Assembly: GCA_905250025.1 (NCBI GenBank)
Contig: CAJNOJ010000046.1
Span: 456,061-520,060, forward strand
DNA from: Adineta ricciae
Lineage: Eukaryota > Rotifera > Eurotatoria > Adinetida > Adinetidae
DNA: 64,000 nt
Direction: 5' to 3'
A program made the translations under genes and the position numbers. Shown here in pieces: positions 50,232-63,200 of this stretch. The stretch's first letter is position 1, and the number at the start of each line of letters is the position of its first letter. The notes under the pieces are model-generated. The model searched no databases. It worked only from the letters and a program-made list of their open reading frames with translations, and was not told where the DNA came from.

Positions 50232-50621
50232 GAATCACAACACAGTAAATGAAATACAAAAAAAAAGAAATTCGATCTGAAAAACAAACAGAATGAAAAC
50301 ATGAACATATGATTGGCATTTTGTATATCTTGGTAAATAAATAACACTGGCATCCTTGGAAATGAAGGTACAATGCCCTATTTCTTCTGAAGGTCTTTCA
50401 AAATTTATATATATATAAGAAAGAGCTTGATGTCAAACTACGACTGATTTCTTTGACGAATCGATTTCCAAAGAAATGAAACACAATGACATCATTATTA
50501 TTCTTTGTTTAATTATAAAATAAACAGAACAGAAAAAAAAAGAATCAAACGAAGTTATCAGATAATAGTATGTAATGTATATGGCGAAATATCCTGTATA
50601 CGATAGTCTTCCTGATTTCGA

Positions 50622-50867
50622 TTAACGTATCAAAACTGTCGATAGATTTGGGATTGTCAAATGTAGAATATTATGAATGTGAAATGGAATATACACAAAT
50701 GCCGAGTAAGTCACTAATGAAATAACACAAAAGAAGATGCTGATCATCAAGATTCTTTCCCATGGCTCCATGACATAGAGTGTTGTTACTAAGAGAAACT
50801 GCATATATAAATGCTGGAGCGTTTGATATAGACAATTAAACCAAGAGGATTTTCTTGTTTGTTTCAT
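50622..50867 (-). CDS. Serine palmitoyltransferase small subunit, gene 1, copy 2
   Basis: 81 residues, single exon, same length as 27315-27560. Core YMQFLLVTTLYVMEPWERIL is unchanged. Replacements include MKQTRKSS for MKPTRKSS and IISTFFC-region changes (MISIFFCVISL). Membrane subunit of serine palmitoyltransferase. Confidence 0.88.
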   Translation of the reverse strand: MKQTRKSSWFNCLYQTLQHLYMQFLLVTTLYVMEPWERILMISIFFCVISLVTYSAFVYIPFHIHNILHLTIPNLSTVLIR

Positions 50868-52025
50868 CTAATTTATAGGAGAAAGCAGATAGAATGATGT
50901 TCGAATATACAAGATTACCATCGATTCGTCGTCGTTTTTCGATGAGGTATTCAAATACGGTGTTCGACGTGTTACATTCATACTTCACAAAAGAAAAGAA
51001 AGGTGTCCTGCTTTGTTTGATCGTCGATCCTTTCAACTGAGCTTATATGCGCGACTTGATCGAGGCAAAATAAAATGAATATACAAGAAGCAACCGTAGT
51101 AACGCACTTAACTCGCAAGCAAGTGATCGCGTTGGTAAAACAAAAATAGCAGAGAAAGAGTGACAGAGACAGAGAGACAGAGTAATCGCTACAATAGAAG
51201 CAGGAGAAAAAGATTGTGAAAGAAATGAGAAACGAAGTGATTGAGCTTTAACTCATAAATATGAAACGACGAGAAAAAAGCAATGAATGAAAATTTGTCA
51301 TGTTAGACAAAAATCTTAATTTGGATAAATTATAATTGCAACCGAAGGCCATCTTCGATGGATAAACAAGTTATTAAAGTAAGAGAGAAGAAAAACCAAT
51401 CACGCGCACACAATGATCTACCTGAATGAGTTATTGGTATATTTATTTCTTAATACATGATATAACACGCATAAAACGATAAGAGGGTGTTTAATGTATA
51501 TTTATTACAGGTAGGAAACTCATTCGTACTATGGATATTACTCTCTTAATCGCAGAGTAAGTGAAATTTTGATTAAGTTCAGAATGACCTACATATCTAA
51601 GGAAAATGTAACTAGAGTAGTAAGTGTACGGAATTCGTGCTGTTATTTCAAGAACATTCTTGCGATCGTGTGTAGACTTTTCTTTTCAAAAGTTTCAAGT
51701 GTTCTTTGAGCACCATAGCGGCATTACATCACATAGGTGATACAAATTGTTTTTTTACTTTAACAGCAATGCGTCATTTCAAAACAGTACTGTCTATGCG
51801 ATGCGCTCTTTTTCGTGTTTAATCGCGTCAAACGCTAAACGAAGTTCAAGGTTTTTCAAACGAAGACGCTTCCCAAATCAAAAGTAATTCAATTGAAAAC
51901 AATCGCATTTTTTATTGTTACCTTATTTAAGCATTCAGTAAGCAATAGACTCACATTGAATTGTTTGAAAATTTCTCCTAATCAGTTTGTAGAAAAAACG
52001 TTTATGGTAAATATTTGTCTTTTGT
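50868..52025. other. Intergenic interval between the two ssSPT genes, copy 2
   Basis: Counterpart of 27561-28714 with many more substitutions and indels than the coding parts; the GA tract is reduced to three units. No gene seen. The plus frame 51893-52198 is antisense to ssSPT gene 2. Confidence 0.5.
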
Positions 52026-52229
52026 TCACGAGTAGAATTGTACCATTGAGCGGATATGATGTGGAAGGAAGACTAATGCCGAGTAGAGAGCTGTGGAAAG
52101 TATCGCGAATAATAAGGTTGAGAACAGTAGTCGTTCCCAAGGTTCGAGCATGTACAAGGCAGTATTTAAGAGATATTGAAGATAAAGCCAATGAATAAAT
52201 TTAAAGACGCGACGGATGTAAGATATCAT
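52026..52229 (-). CDS. Serine palmitoyltransferase small subunit, gene 2, copy 2
   Basis: 67 residues (MISYIRRVFKFIHWLYLQYL then LNTALYMLEPWERLL). The core matches copy 1 exactly; conservative changes lie at the ends (HHIRSMVQFYS). The upstream extension possible in copy 1 is closed here, which fixes the start at 52229. Confidence 0.88.
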   Translation of the reverse strand: MISYIRRVFKFIHWLYLQYLLNTALYMLEPWERLLFSTLLFAILSTALYSALVFLPHHIRSMVQFYS

Positions 52230-52632
52230 TGTTTTCCAGTAACTATGTTTGAATGTGTATGATAGTTTCGTCTAAAATACGAACAAGAGGGACATGTCGT
52301 TTTGAAAACTATTCAAGTACGTCGAAGAAAAATCGGATGATCATTCAACGTCATTCGTACTCGCAATCACAAAATAAAATAAATGACAAACAAAGTAGAC
52401 AAACAAATCTGATGAGTATGATTAGATGACTAACAACAGTCGAATCAAATGAGTAGTTATTACCTCTATTAATACTTAAGAAAGGAAAATTTTTGAAAAA
52501 GGTAAAAGGTCGATAAATAAAAAATGGCAGACTGTCTCTTGACAGAACACCAATAGAAACAACAGATCGAAGTCGATATAGCATACTGTAGTGACCTCTA
52601 TGGGTCAAATAGATACAGATAGTAAACGTCAG

Positions 52633-53325
52633 TTAACGTTTATTTTTCGACCGTCGTTTTTTCCTTTGAGATCGTTTCCTCTTATTCGAAGAATTCGACG
52701 AAGTTTTCGCTTTTTTTGATAACCCACTATGATCTGATGGTCGATGCACGACAATTTGTGGTGACTCGGCACCTAAAGATTTCTCCTTTGATAATAATCG
52801 CTGATTATTTTTACGAAGCGTCACATATTGACTAGATGAACTCTCGGACAATGAATTTGATATTGACGTAGCAGTCGAAAAGTTATCTTCATTGTCAGTA
52901 GTATCATTGATTAGAGATGCATTTATCACCGGTGGTTCAGAACGAAGACCATAGCTTTTTTCTGCCATACTCTATTGAATATATTTAGTACCATCAATAT
53001 TTTCTATTCGCTTACTAGGTTTTCTAGATTGCGTGCATAGTACATTAGAATGTATTTCACTGCAAGTTCCCGTAATACCTCCGGCGATGATAAAGGCTAC
53101 ACTTGGATCAAGTAATTATCGGTGTTTGTTTTCTCTCGGTAGATATACTACCTGTGCATTAAAAACTTGCTCGTAAGCAGCAAGAATTACTAAGTCGAGT
53201 GCCGGTAAGTGTTCTCTGTGTTTCGTTTGGATAAGATTATAAATAGTTTTGAGTTCTTGACGAAGATAGATATTTCGTATGGCAGTTAACTGGCCGGCAA
53301 CGATTTCTGGTGTTGGACATTGCAT
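52633..53325 (-). CDS. Unrecognised protein with lysine/arginine-rich tail, copy 2
   Basis: Second copy of 29322-30017. Exon 1 starts MQCPTPEIVAGQLTAIRNIY; unspliced it would stop at NKHR, but removing the GT..AG intron restores PLSSPEVLRELAVKYILMYY, and a second intron leads to SMAEKSYGLRSEPPVINASL. One asparagine codon is lost before the basic tail (SSNKRKRSQRKKRRSKNKR). Frame is kept through all three exons. Function unknown. Confidence 0.7.
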
Positions 53326-53450
53326 TTAGAAAAAGAGAGAAATTGAATGAAAGAATGAACAATCAGCGGGAAATTTCAAGAAAAGAGTAAAGTCAGCGAG
53401 CATTCCAGGAAATTTTATTCTATATAATAGAAATGAGACAATGTTTTCTA

Positions 53451-54773
53451 CTAAAATTTATCAAATAAATTGTATTCTTCGTTTGTACATTGTGGTGCGC
53501 GAAAGCGTTCGTGTTTAAACGACTCAAAATTTTGTATATCACCTGGATGATCAACTCTCGGTACGATCGGAGGCTAAAATAAGAATGCCTTTAAGATTTT
53601 TTCCCTGCAGGACTGTCTTACTCGTATTCTTCCTTCAAGAGCATCTGTCCATGATACTTGTTTAAACCATCGATGTCGTTTTATATCACTAACTCCTCCA
53701 GCCATACATCCTATACGACGCGTTCGATCACGTTCAAGAAGTTTCCGTATTAAATTTCGTCCCGTACGATCAATAATTCTATATTTAAACAACTTCATAA
53801 TTTTATATATTTCTTTAAAAGAGTATTTACTCGGAGTGGCATGGAGGAGCGTACGGCCACGGGATCTGATCATTCAGGATTCTTAGAAATATGCTAGATG
53901 GATGATTTTGTTGGTCGATTGAGGCGAATGGTGTATGTCCCACTAATAATTCATAGATTAAAATGCCTAAAGCATACCAATCAACGCCAAACGAATGACC
54001 GTGACTTGAGAGAATCATTTCCGGAGCGAGATACTCAGGTGTACCGCATAATGTATACGTTCTAGAGAAAAGAAAAGATCTCACGTTTAATTAATGAACT
54101 AATAACGTTCATTGCCTAATTAACCTGTCTGGAACGTATTTTGCAAAGCCAAAATCAGTCAATTTGACATGTCCATGAGCATCAAGTACTAAATTCTCCA
54201 ACTTCAAATCTCTAACATTGAGAATAATGATGTATTTATAATAGAAAAAGAAAACATTCTTGAATTTCGCTGTTACCTATAGACGATGAGAAGGTTATGC
54301 AAATATTCCAAGGCAAGGATAATTTCACAAGCATAAAATCTTACAGTCGTCGTTCTTAGACGACCCGCTTGACGAAAGTAAGAGAAGAGCTCGCCACCAG
54401 ACAAAAATTCCATCGATAAATACAAATAACGCGTATCTCGATACGATCCATAACTTTAAAAAACCGAATAATCATCAACTAAATCTAGTTGACAACTTAC
54501 AAACGAACTATAAACGGATGTTGAACAGCCGCAAGAATTCTTCGTTCATCATTCACATGATTCACTTGTTTCATTTGTACGATATCTCGTATGGCCATCG
54601 TTTTCACTACGAAAAATTCTTGATAATTTTCAGAACGTCGACGAGCTAATATAACTCGACTAAATGTTCCAACACCTAATCGATAAACAACATCAAATAT
54701 TCTTGGAATTCATTTTTGATGGAGTTATCTTATCTTACCAATAGTTGTTATAAACTCTTCCATGAATAACTTG
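53451..54773 (-). CDS. cAMP-dependent protein kinase-like catalytic subunit, copy 2
   Basis: Same exon layout and motifs as 30143-31458: GVGTF loop, [32 protein letters not shown] and the NLFDKF end (TAG at 53451-53453). Changes are conservative or in variable loops, such as MCTAGG-region [12 protein letters not shown] and [11 protein letters not shown]. Start at 54773 (MEEFITTI) matches the copy-1 start. Confidence 0.87.
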
Positions 54774-55137
54774 TGGTTAGTTTTACGGAAATCTTCTTGC
54801 TGATATCCACGTAATCGAGCGAACGGAAGAAAAACAGGAGAATCTTATACGTCATTCGTCCGTCTATTTATCATTCTTTAGCCTTGAGCAGACATATGTC
54901 AGTGGGACAAGTAAATTGAAGACATTTACTGTGTCCGTAAATATTGTTTTCTTGTTCGCTTTCTTTTTTTGTCTTTCATTTCATATTGAAAAGTGATACA
55001 CGCACACAAACGGATACAAACAAATTGAACAAAACAAAAAATGTGTTATCTATTGATGAGAATGAAGGAAAACAAATTTGAGAGTCGCTTAGCGATTTAA
55101 TTAGATTAAAAATTTTTCGAATTATATTCATATCGGA

Positions 55138-58100
55138 GAAACAACTTCGCGTTGTCGACGAATCATATTCTAAAAACAAGCCATATGTATTCATTGCTGT
55201 ACTGAAATCGATTCTAGACACAAACCTCTCTAATAGTCGATAGTTGTTGTAAGATTTGTTCTTGTTTCGTTGCAGGTGTACTATACTGAATAGGTTGTGC
55301 AGTAGGATATTGTCGATCGGTATTTTCCCAATCGCGTGCTTGATAGTTTGTATTTGCATTCGTCTAGAATAACAAATATAAGTGTTGTTGATCACAAGTA
55401 AAATACTTACTTCTGATACTGGTTGATAAGATGTTGTTTCCACGGGTTGCGACGATTCAGGCGCTTCGTCAGTCCGTGAATATGGCACATAGTTATCATA
55501 TCTTTCTAATGATGACGGATGATTGGAAGTATATTGATCATCTGTTTTGACATGATTGCTTGGAGGATATCTTGTTCCGTACGTATCATTTTGTTGTTTA
55601 TGTTGCCCTCTGAGTAAATTCATGATGCTTTCATCTTTGTGATGACCATGACTTGCTGTTTTTGGAACACGAGCACGTGTTACTTGTTTTTTCTCGATTT
55701 CGCTATCGCTGTTCCAACGATTGTAACATGTTTTCTTTTGCACATCGTCGATACAATCATAGTTTCCTAGTTCCATGTTTTTAAGACGCTGTCGTTTTTC
55801 ATAATGTGGGTCACGTTTTGAATTGGGAACGTATTCACCACGCTTTTGTTGGTTATAGTTCCATAACGGACGATTATGAACGTCAGTTGGACCATGGCTC
55901 GTACGTTGACCATTCATTTGGGAAGTTGTACTAGTATTATGTGCGTTCATATGATGATTTGCATGTGATGTATGTCGTGATGACTGATTGTCGTCAAGAC
56001 AATGCATATGAGTCGTTTTTCTACCTGGATGGTGAGAATTATTTCGATAGACTCCATCACGACGATGATTAGGAACTTGAGGAGGGAGATCTGAATCTTC
56101 GTATGCATTACTGGGCCCTCGACGATTCGGCGGACGATGATAATCAGTTTGATCTCTAGATGGATAGGACAACAAGTTATTTGAAATAAAATTCGATTCA
56201 TTGTTGTTCTCACCCTCGAAATGTAGCGTCAACCGTGTTGACAGCTTCATCTCGACGAGCATCACTTGGTCGATAGGCTTGCTGTCGGTCAAAACCAACA
56301 TGCAAATGAGGCGGTTCAGATTTACTATTCGAATTTGAACCGAACAGATTTTCTCCAGATCTTTGATTCGATGTTGCACCATTCGATTTTACATCTACTA
56401 ACATCGACCATGAATTATTGATGAAAATACAAGGAAAAGTGAATACCATTGTGATGTGTAGAAGAAACGTCAGATGATGGTGGTGGTGGTGGATGTCGAC
56501 TGGCTGCTTCTTGAACGAGTGGATGTACTTTATCACGTAAAAAATCTTGCCGACGTTCAGATTCCTGCTGTACATATTTTTTCCGCTTGTTTTCTTCGAT
56601 TTGTTTATGTAGATCATCTAACCATTGACGACGTTCCATTTCTTTGAGTGTTTCAACGTCTTCCTGATGACGATCATTACCAAATGCTATGTTCGTTCGC
56701 ATTGCAGCTGGAACACGCCCTCGATCGGTAGGAGGAATGGCAGATACGGAATTTTCTTGCACTCGTGGTGGAGAGCGATGAAGTGGAGGAACATTTGCTA
56801 TCGGATTCTAAAATTTCAAAACATCATTCCAATGAGAAATGTGCTGATGAGATACGAACATATATTCGTGATTGAGTATCATGACGTTTGGGTGCACCAG
56901 CGCCTGGACGTCCAAATGGATCCCAGTATGGCATTTTATCCGCTAAAAAGTGGCAAATGCTTGAACAAATCTCTCAAATATATTTCATTTCAAACTTACA
57001 GTTTTCTTGATTCCATTGCTGCTGCTTTTTCTCCATTAGTCGTGTTTTCGCTGGATCTTGACTTTCATCTAGTAGAATATATTAAATATTCGACGATGTA
57101 CTTGTTTCTCGACCTACCTTCGTTGTTTCTTGTTGACATATCGTACTGCTGGCCGTTTTGCTTTGAAGATGCAGGAGCCGACGATTTATTCGTCGTTGGT
57201 GGAGGAAAATCGTATTGAAACGTTGATCGTTCTGATGTACAAGAAAACAAATGAACGAAAGAATTCTATTGAACCTTACGAGGTGATGCATTTTTCTTCT
57301 GACGCGGTGATAACTGATGTTTGAGTTGATCATATTCGATTTCCAGTTGCATTCGTTCAATTTCAGCTATTAAATATTAACGAACCGGATTTTCGTGATG
57401 TAAAACTACTTCCATATAAGTATACCTTTTTCTTTCAACCATTTCTCACGTTTTTTACTTGCCATTCTGTTCAATGTCTCTTCTCGCGGTGTCGTTTGAG
57501 ATACTGGTAATGGTGGCGGTTCCAATCCTAAATCTAAATTCGGTACAGTAGTTGCAACTGTTGGTTCACTATGATATCGTGGTGGCGACAATGCTGAATA
57601 AATAACAAATAGTTTAGGAGAAAATTTTTACACTCAAATCTGTCAACATACCCTTGGTATCTGAAGTATGATTTGAATCGTCTAAAAGAATGATTTTTGT
57701 TAATGAAATGAAGGTTTTGTCGAATGACTTTCTACTTTTAGAGTTTTCTTTCACAGCAGTGACAAGATCAGCGATTTCATCCATAGTCATATAAACTCCT
57801 AATGAATCATCTTCGTTAACTCGTTTTTTATTCGTTGACTGATCATTTTTAGTTGGTTGTCTTTTTGGTTCGACATATTTTTGATTATCTCCTTTATTTC
57901 TTTGATCGAACTGCCGGGTTGTAGTATTTATTGCTCGACTATTTCTCTTTGATCTTGCTTTTGTCGACGAATCATCTACATTGATTTTCAATAAACATTT
58001 GACATAGAAAATTCAATTAATTGCTAAATACAAACCGATTGCATCGTAGAAAATTTGAGGTTTACCATTCACCATTTGCGTTCGAAAATTCATTTTATCA

Positions 58101-58175
58101 GTTTCTGATTAAACGAACGAATTGACTTATACTAAAAGAATATCTCAATTCGATTTTACCTGTTATAGCAGCCAT
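55138..58175 (-). CDS. Coiled-coil protein, CCDC66-like, copy 2
   Basis: Counterpart of 31822-34865, start MAAIT at 58175 and end RRQREVVSPI with TGA at 55138-55140. The coiled-coil exon (RRQWLDDLHKQIEENKRKKY) is unchanged; a proline is added in the HPPPPP run, and the His/Asn-rich C-terminal exon carries most replacements. Frames are intact throughout. A long plus-strand frame (56625-57218) is antisense to these exons and is not a gene. Confidence 0.6.
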
Positions 58176-58357
58176 TTTATCGATCTTCTAAAACGAGTTT
58201 ACCAAGGCTTCATAAATCTAAAAAATACTCCTATGTTTTCAATTAAGTGAATTCCAATGTCACTATGTGAAGTGCCATAGTAAAATTCTTTTTTTTTCTT
58301 TGTTTGTATTTTTAAAACAGTTTTCTTCGTCGTTCATGAGCACCAATCACGGTTAGC

Positions 58358-58370
58358 GTTGCTAAACAAC
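58358..58370. promoter_or_regulatory. X-box-like (RFX) site, distal, copy 2
   Basis: GTTGCTAAACAAC, identical to 35048-35060 although neighbouring bases differ between the copies. Confidence 0.65.
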
Positions 58371-58498
58371 AGCCTTTATTATCTGCTGATGCGATTCATT
58401 CGAACATATTTATTAATCTGAGCATTTGAGTTTCAAATTTCATAATTAGATTGTTGAAAAATATCAAAATAGATCGAGATAGTGTTGAAGAACATCAC

Positions 58499-58511
58499 GT
58501 TGCTAAGCAAC
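58499..58511. promoter_or_regulatory. X-box-like (RFX) palindrome, proximal, copy 2
   Basis: GTTGCTAAGCAAC, identical to 35189-35201, with a substitution directly before it and another just after it. The 141-base distance to the distal site is also the same in both copies. Confidence 0.75.
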
Positions 58512-58595
58512 AACTTTTATTAGCTCGATAAGCATGATCATATGTCACTCATTTTTCACAGTTTTTTTTGTTCGCGATCAATTGTGACTTCAACG

Positions 58596-59382
58596 ATGAG
58601 CTCGAAAAAAGTAATTTCGTCATCAGAAAAGCGTATTGATAATCATGCGCAATCGTGTCCACCATTGGATTATTCATTTCATAATGCTCAACAACTCGAA
58701 GGTACAATCTGTTGATGCTCTGTTTATTTAAATTCTACGTTATCTGTCATATAGACGCTGTCGTCGAGCCTCGTATTTTAACAACTGGACCGAAGCTAAC
58801 TAAGGAAGGCGATCGATACAATTCGTATGGAATTAATTTAAACCATAATGCTTTGCATGGTCCGCTCGAAACCTTTCCGGAATTTGTTCGATCGATTCTG
58901 GTGAATCCGGATGCTCTTTCGACGTTAGATTTATCATTTAATTTATTCACTGAAATCCCGATGGTGAGCGAACATGAACGATTCTCATGACATCTTTTTC
59001 TTCTTAACTCCTCGGGAGAGACAGATGTCGTCATGACAAGTTTTCATTTGTTTATCATCGCCGTGCGATTTCTGTTATTTTTTTTTAGGTCGTAACTCAA
59101 TTTCCTGCGCTGAAATGCTTTTACTTTCATAAAAATATCCTTACGGATATGAATGAAGTTCAAAAACTAGCTCCGTTGAAACAATTGAAATATTTGACGT
59201 TGCATGGAAATCCAATTGAAATAACAGTGCCTTTTTTACGTTCGTATGTTTTATGTCTGCTACCCGGTTTACGTAGTTTGAATTGTACACCTGTTACTAA
59301 AGGTGATCGAAAAACAAGTGAAGTTTGGGGAGGAATGAATAAAGATTTACTTCCAAGATATACAAATAAAAAGACAAAATAA
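58596..59382 (+). CDS. LRRC51: Leucine-rich repeat-containing protein 51, copy 2
   Basis: Three exons as in 35286-36063, with a single start ATG at 58596. The LRR core is almost unchanged (LSTLDLSFNLFTEIPM, LKYLTLHGNPIEI); replacements include MNKDLLPRYTNKK near the end. The second intron differs by several indels while its splice sites are kept. TAA at 59380-59382. Confidence 0.9.
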
Positions 59383-59393
59383 TCGATATCGAG

Positions 59394-59403
59394 CTTTTTT
59401 CAG
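59394..59403 (+). promoter_or_regulatory. Candidate trans-splice acceptor before E2-like gene, copy 2
   Basis: T-run plus CAG ending 20 bases after the LRRC51 stop and 11 bases before the E2-like ATG. The T-run is shorter than in copy 1, but the CAG and its distance to the ATG are the same. Confidence 0.5.
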
Positions 59404-59414
59404 ATCACTAGTCT

Positions 59415-59867
59415 ATGAGTGCTAACATCGCTGCTGCCGCTGCTGCCGCTACTGCTTCTGCACGACCAAATAAGCAGGTAGTACTGATTCAACGTCAGTT
59501 GGAGATATTACGGCAGAAACCATTGAGTTTTGTTCAAAACTTGAACACAGAACAACATGATGGTACCAATGAAGTGACTGGTATCATGACTGGACCAGAA
59601 AACAGTCCATACGCCGGTAATCAGTTCAATTTTATTCTTCGATTTCCACCCGAATATCCTTTCAAACCACCAGCAGTTCACTTCACTAGTGCGATTAATC
59701 ATCCAAATATCAGTTCAAAAGATGGCTTTGCATGTGATGATGTATTAATGGGAACATGGAACACAAAAATGGATTTGATTGATGTATTAAATGGAACGCA
59801 TTCACTGTTAGCGAATCCAAATTATGACAAACCAGTTGATAGTGTTCCATCGTCCGGACAGCAATAA
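59415..59867 (+). CDS. Divergent ubiquitin-conjugating enzyme E2-like protein, copy 2
   Basis: 150 residues, six fewer than copy 1. The UBC core is conserved, including the HPN motif and the putative catalytic cysteine in FACDDVLMGTW. The proline of the GPENSPYAGNQF region and PPEYPFKPP are closer to the E2 consensus than copy 1 (PLEYPFKPP). The alanine run is shorter, and a small indel near the end changes the last residues (VPSSGQQ instead of IPSPDSNNQK). Confidence 0.8.
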   Translation: MSANIAAAAAAATASARPNKQVVLIQRQLEILRQKPLSFVQNLNTEQHDGTNEVTGIMTGPENSPYAGNQFNFILRFPPEYPFKPPAVHFTSAINHPNISSKDGFACDDVLMGTWNTKMDLIDVLNGTHSLLANPNYDKPVDSVPSSGQQ

Positions 59868-60203
59868 GCAGAAATAATTGATATCTAGCTTCCATTATAT
59901 CCTAGAGCAATAATATTAAACCAGAACAGTGATTATTATTTGTATATTTTCCCAGTGTTGTTAGAGTAACATTTTCGTATCGTTTCATGCGTTTCAAAAT
60001 CGAAAGTCATATGTCAAAAAATATCAATAGTGAATATCTGTTTTATAAAAATTCTTTTGTTTTGTTTCTTTTATGATTGCTGAACACAAGACAGAAGGTA
60101 ATCTTAAAAACTTTGATTCTATTTTATTTCGAAAACAGTACAGCGTGAAAAAAATAAAATACTGTTATCCATCATTGTCAGTTTTCTTTTTCGCTTAAAA
60201 AGG
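59868..60203. other. Convergent 3' interval E2-like / NO VEIN-like, copy 2
   Basis: About 335 bases, counterpart of 36569-36891, AT-rich with an AATAAA-like signal near 60155. No other feature seen. Confidence 0.5.
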
Positions 60204-63200
60204 CTAGGTTCGAGGCTTCATTGTCATACTAAGCTGAAGTTGTTTCTTTTGTAAATTTTCTTTGATTCGGTTGATTACTGTGATCGTGGATAAATCTCGA
60301 TTATCTGCATAATAAACTCGATAAATGAAATAATTAGTCGGGTGTTGGAGGAGATATTCAAATTCAGCAAAAGATACAGGAAATGTATTTTGTTCAAGTG
60401 TGCGAGTTGTTTTGACTTCAATGAATTCCATTCTGGCATCTTCTGATGAAAAAATTAGCCGAATATCGTACGGTTTCCCAGATTCAGTTGTTTGATTTAA
60501 CCATTCGATGGTTTCCTTCGGATATTTCCATTTCAGGTAATAGAATACGAATTCTTCACCTTGACGACCTGTGAGTACATCAGCTTCAGTTCCGTGAGGA
60601 CGGTTGGGAATACTAACGGATGGATCATTTGCTGATGAAGCATTAAATAGATCAAGATCAGGGAGGGTAGAAACGGTAATACGTTCAAAATTAGCGGCGA
60701 ACGAAATCGGATCCGAATAATTAATAGGAACATGAGATTGACGAGAGTTTTCTTTGTTATTGTCATCGGTTGAACAAGATTTACTTTGTTCACCTAAAAA
60801 CAATGATTGAGACTATTAGTTTTCAAGTCAAATAATTGATTTTGAACTTACTATCGGGATGTTTGTCTCGTTTTGTCTGCTTCGCTCGATTTTCATTATT
60901 TTGGTGTTCATGATCGTCCGATGTTCGTGATTGACGATCGCCCGAATCTAATGTAACTGTAGGTTTTTCTTTGGTTGAGTTTTCAGCGGTAGATTTTGAC
61001 GTTGTTTTCAGTGTAGAAGGATCTTTCGATTCTGCAGCGCCTGCTTTCAAAGGGAAACTTGTTAGTTGATTCGCGTTTTCTTCATTTGTAGTTTCTTTTG
61101 CTCGCGGTTTCGGTCGACGAGTAGGTTCACTACTCAACTGTTCAATCTGTTCATCTGTTATTACTGGTTTCTCGACTACTGGTATCTTCTCTTCTTTCAA
61201 TGTAACTGAAACATCTTTGTTTGCAATCTCTGGAATGGTCCATTTTGGTTCGTGATTTGTCTTTAAATTTTTATGCGGTACATCTAGGCCATGATCCGCA
61301 TCGTTCTGATACATCTGCAAGAGTTTTCGAATACATGTTAAGAGTTTTGATCGAGCGCCGTCATCTTTCACGATAAATTCGACCATTGCATCGATGTACC
61401 GCATCTCTGAATTTTCATATTTCTTCAAAATATAAAATTTGCATTCTTGCTGATCAATATACGTATCGATGCTGTGCAAATTCGAAGGTGCTTTGACAAG
61501 GTCACTTCCGTACGAATACGAAACTTGAATATGATCAACGCACAAAAATTGCATGCGTGCAAAGATTGCTGATAGATGATTCGATTGGGTATCGGATATA
61601 AAATGATTCGACAGTACAAAATCTTGAATAAGATCGATTGATTGACGGTAAAAACTGGATAAGTTTATTGCAGGTTGCTCATTTTCAACAGTAACTCTTG
61701 TTTGAATATGATTTGCAAGATCTTCGATGTTGAAAAGTATGCAAAAATGCTTTTTGAAATCAGATGAAAGATCATAACCTAAATAAATAACTGACAACAA
61801 ACAAAGAATTGAAATTTTGTTTCACCTACTCGGTAGTTTGATGACCGATAGAACATCAACGAACAGATTAGCAATATCACGATCATGCGGGTAGAATGGA
61901 TGATCAGTGTATTTCATTAGTTTTTGATTTTCATTCATACAGGGAATGAATGGAAGATCAAGTAATTTCTCTATTTAAAAAAAAGTATGAATACAAATGT
62001 GAAATCGTTTGTAGAAATCTTTCATACCTCGAACTTCTTTGTGCTTCTCTTGCTCTATAGTTAATTTCGTAATTACTTGAATAACTTGCCAGAGTTGATC
62101 GTTCTCGTGAATATTTGATAACAACGGAATATAATCATCAATAATTGGTTGACACTCGACACCGAGAACTTCAAGAAAGAAGGATTGTAAAATTGTATTA
62201 TTTCCATAATAAGATTCCAGCGAAATTCGATTGTTGGAGGTCGGATGTGATGAGAGAAGTAACGAGGGATCATGCCAAAATGTTTGTCGGACAAAGACAA
62301 AGTTTCCTTCCTTTTGATTTTCGGGTATGAATATGAGTGGCCAAAGGTGAAAACGATGAACAAGACTTCTAGTTTCATGATCCGATGCAAGAAACTGGTA
62401 GATTTGACAGAAGTTATCGATAGAGTCCAAACAACTCTGTTTAAATGTACTAGGAAGAGTACAAGGAATGCTAAAATCGAACCAAAGTTAGATCAGAACA
62501 TGATTCTATGAAAAGAAATGTGACTTTCTTATCTCAACTTACAATTCAGACGCTTGTGTTTCATTTACCAAATTCCACAATGCTTCTTTATTTAAATCAC
62601 ATGACCATTTCATCAATAATTCGAATATAATTCTAGCCGAAACAGATTGCTGAATACCAAGTATATTAGACAGAAAATCTAAATTGATTAATGATACTTT
62701 CGATTCATCTAAATGTGGAACATATCGTCGAAAAGCAGAGGTTTGACTATTCTGCGATATTATATATACATCGTTAGGTTTGAATAGTTTACCACCAAGA
62801 ACAGGAATCCAAGCACGTTGTCTCAATGAAAGACAAAATGATGATTCAATACCTTGAATTGGCGTTGGATTGTATTTATATGTTCGAGCTAGATAGACTG
62901 AAGCAGTGAAAAATGTCATAATATATCGATAATGTTTGTCTAAATAGTGAAGCAACTGTCCACATAGATCCAGGTCATTAGATTCATTTTCGTCAAGAGT
63001 CGAAATGAGTTTATCGAATTCTTCGCACACGCAATCTTTGATGATAAACGGCTCGTGAACAGATTCCGATAATTGTGCCATGGAATATGCCCATTTGGTA
63101 TTTAGTAATCCATCCACACTGGCAAAAGCTAATGAAAAGAAGAAAACATTATTTTGAGAAATAGCTGATTGGTAGCAAACTTACGTTCATCTTTGAAATT

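Noticed and set aside
56625-57218. 197-codon plus-strand open frame, with a 175-codon counterpart at 33317-33844
   Set aside because: It lies antisense to coding exons and introns of the CCDC66-like gene; its similarity between copies follows from that gene, and it has no recognisable domain.
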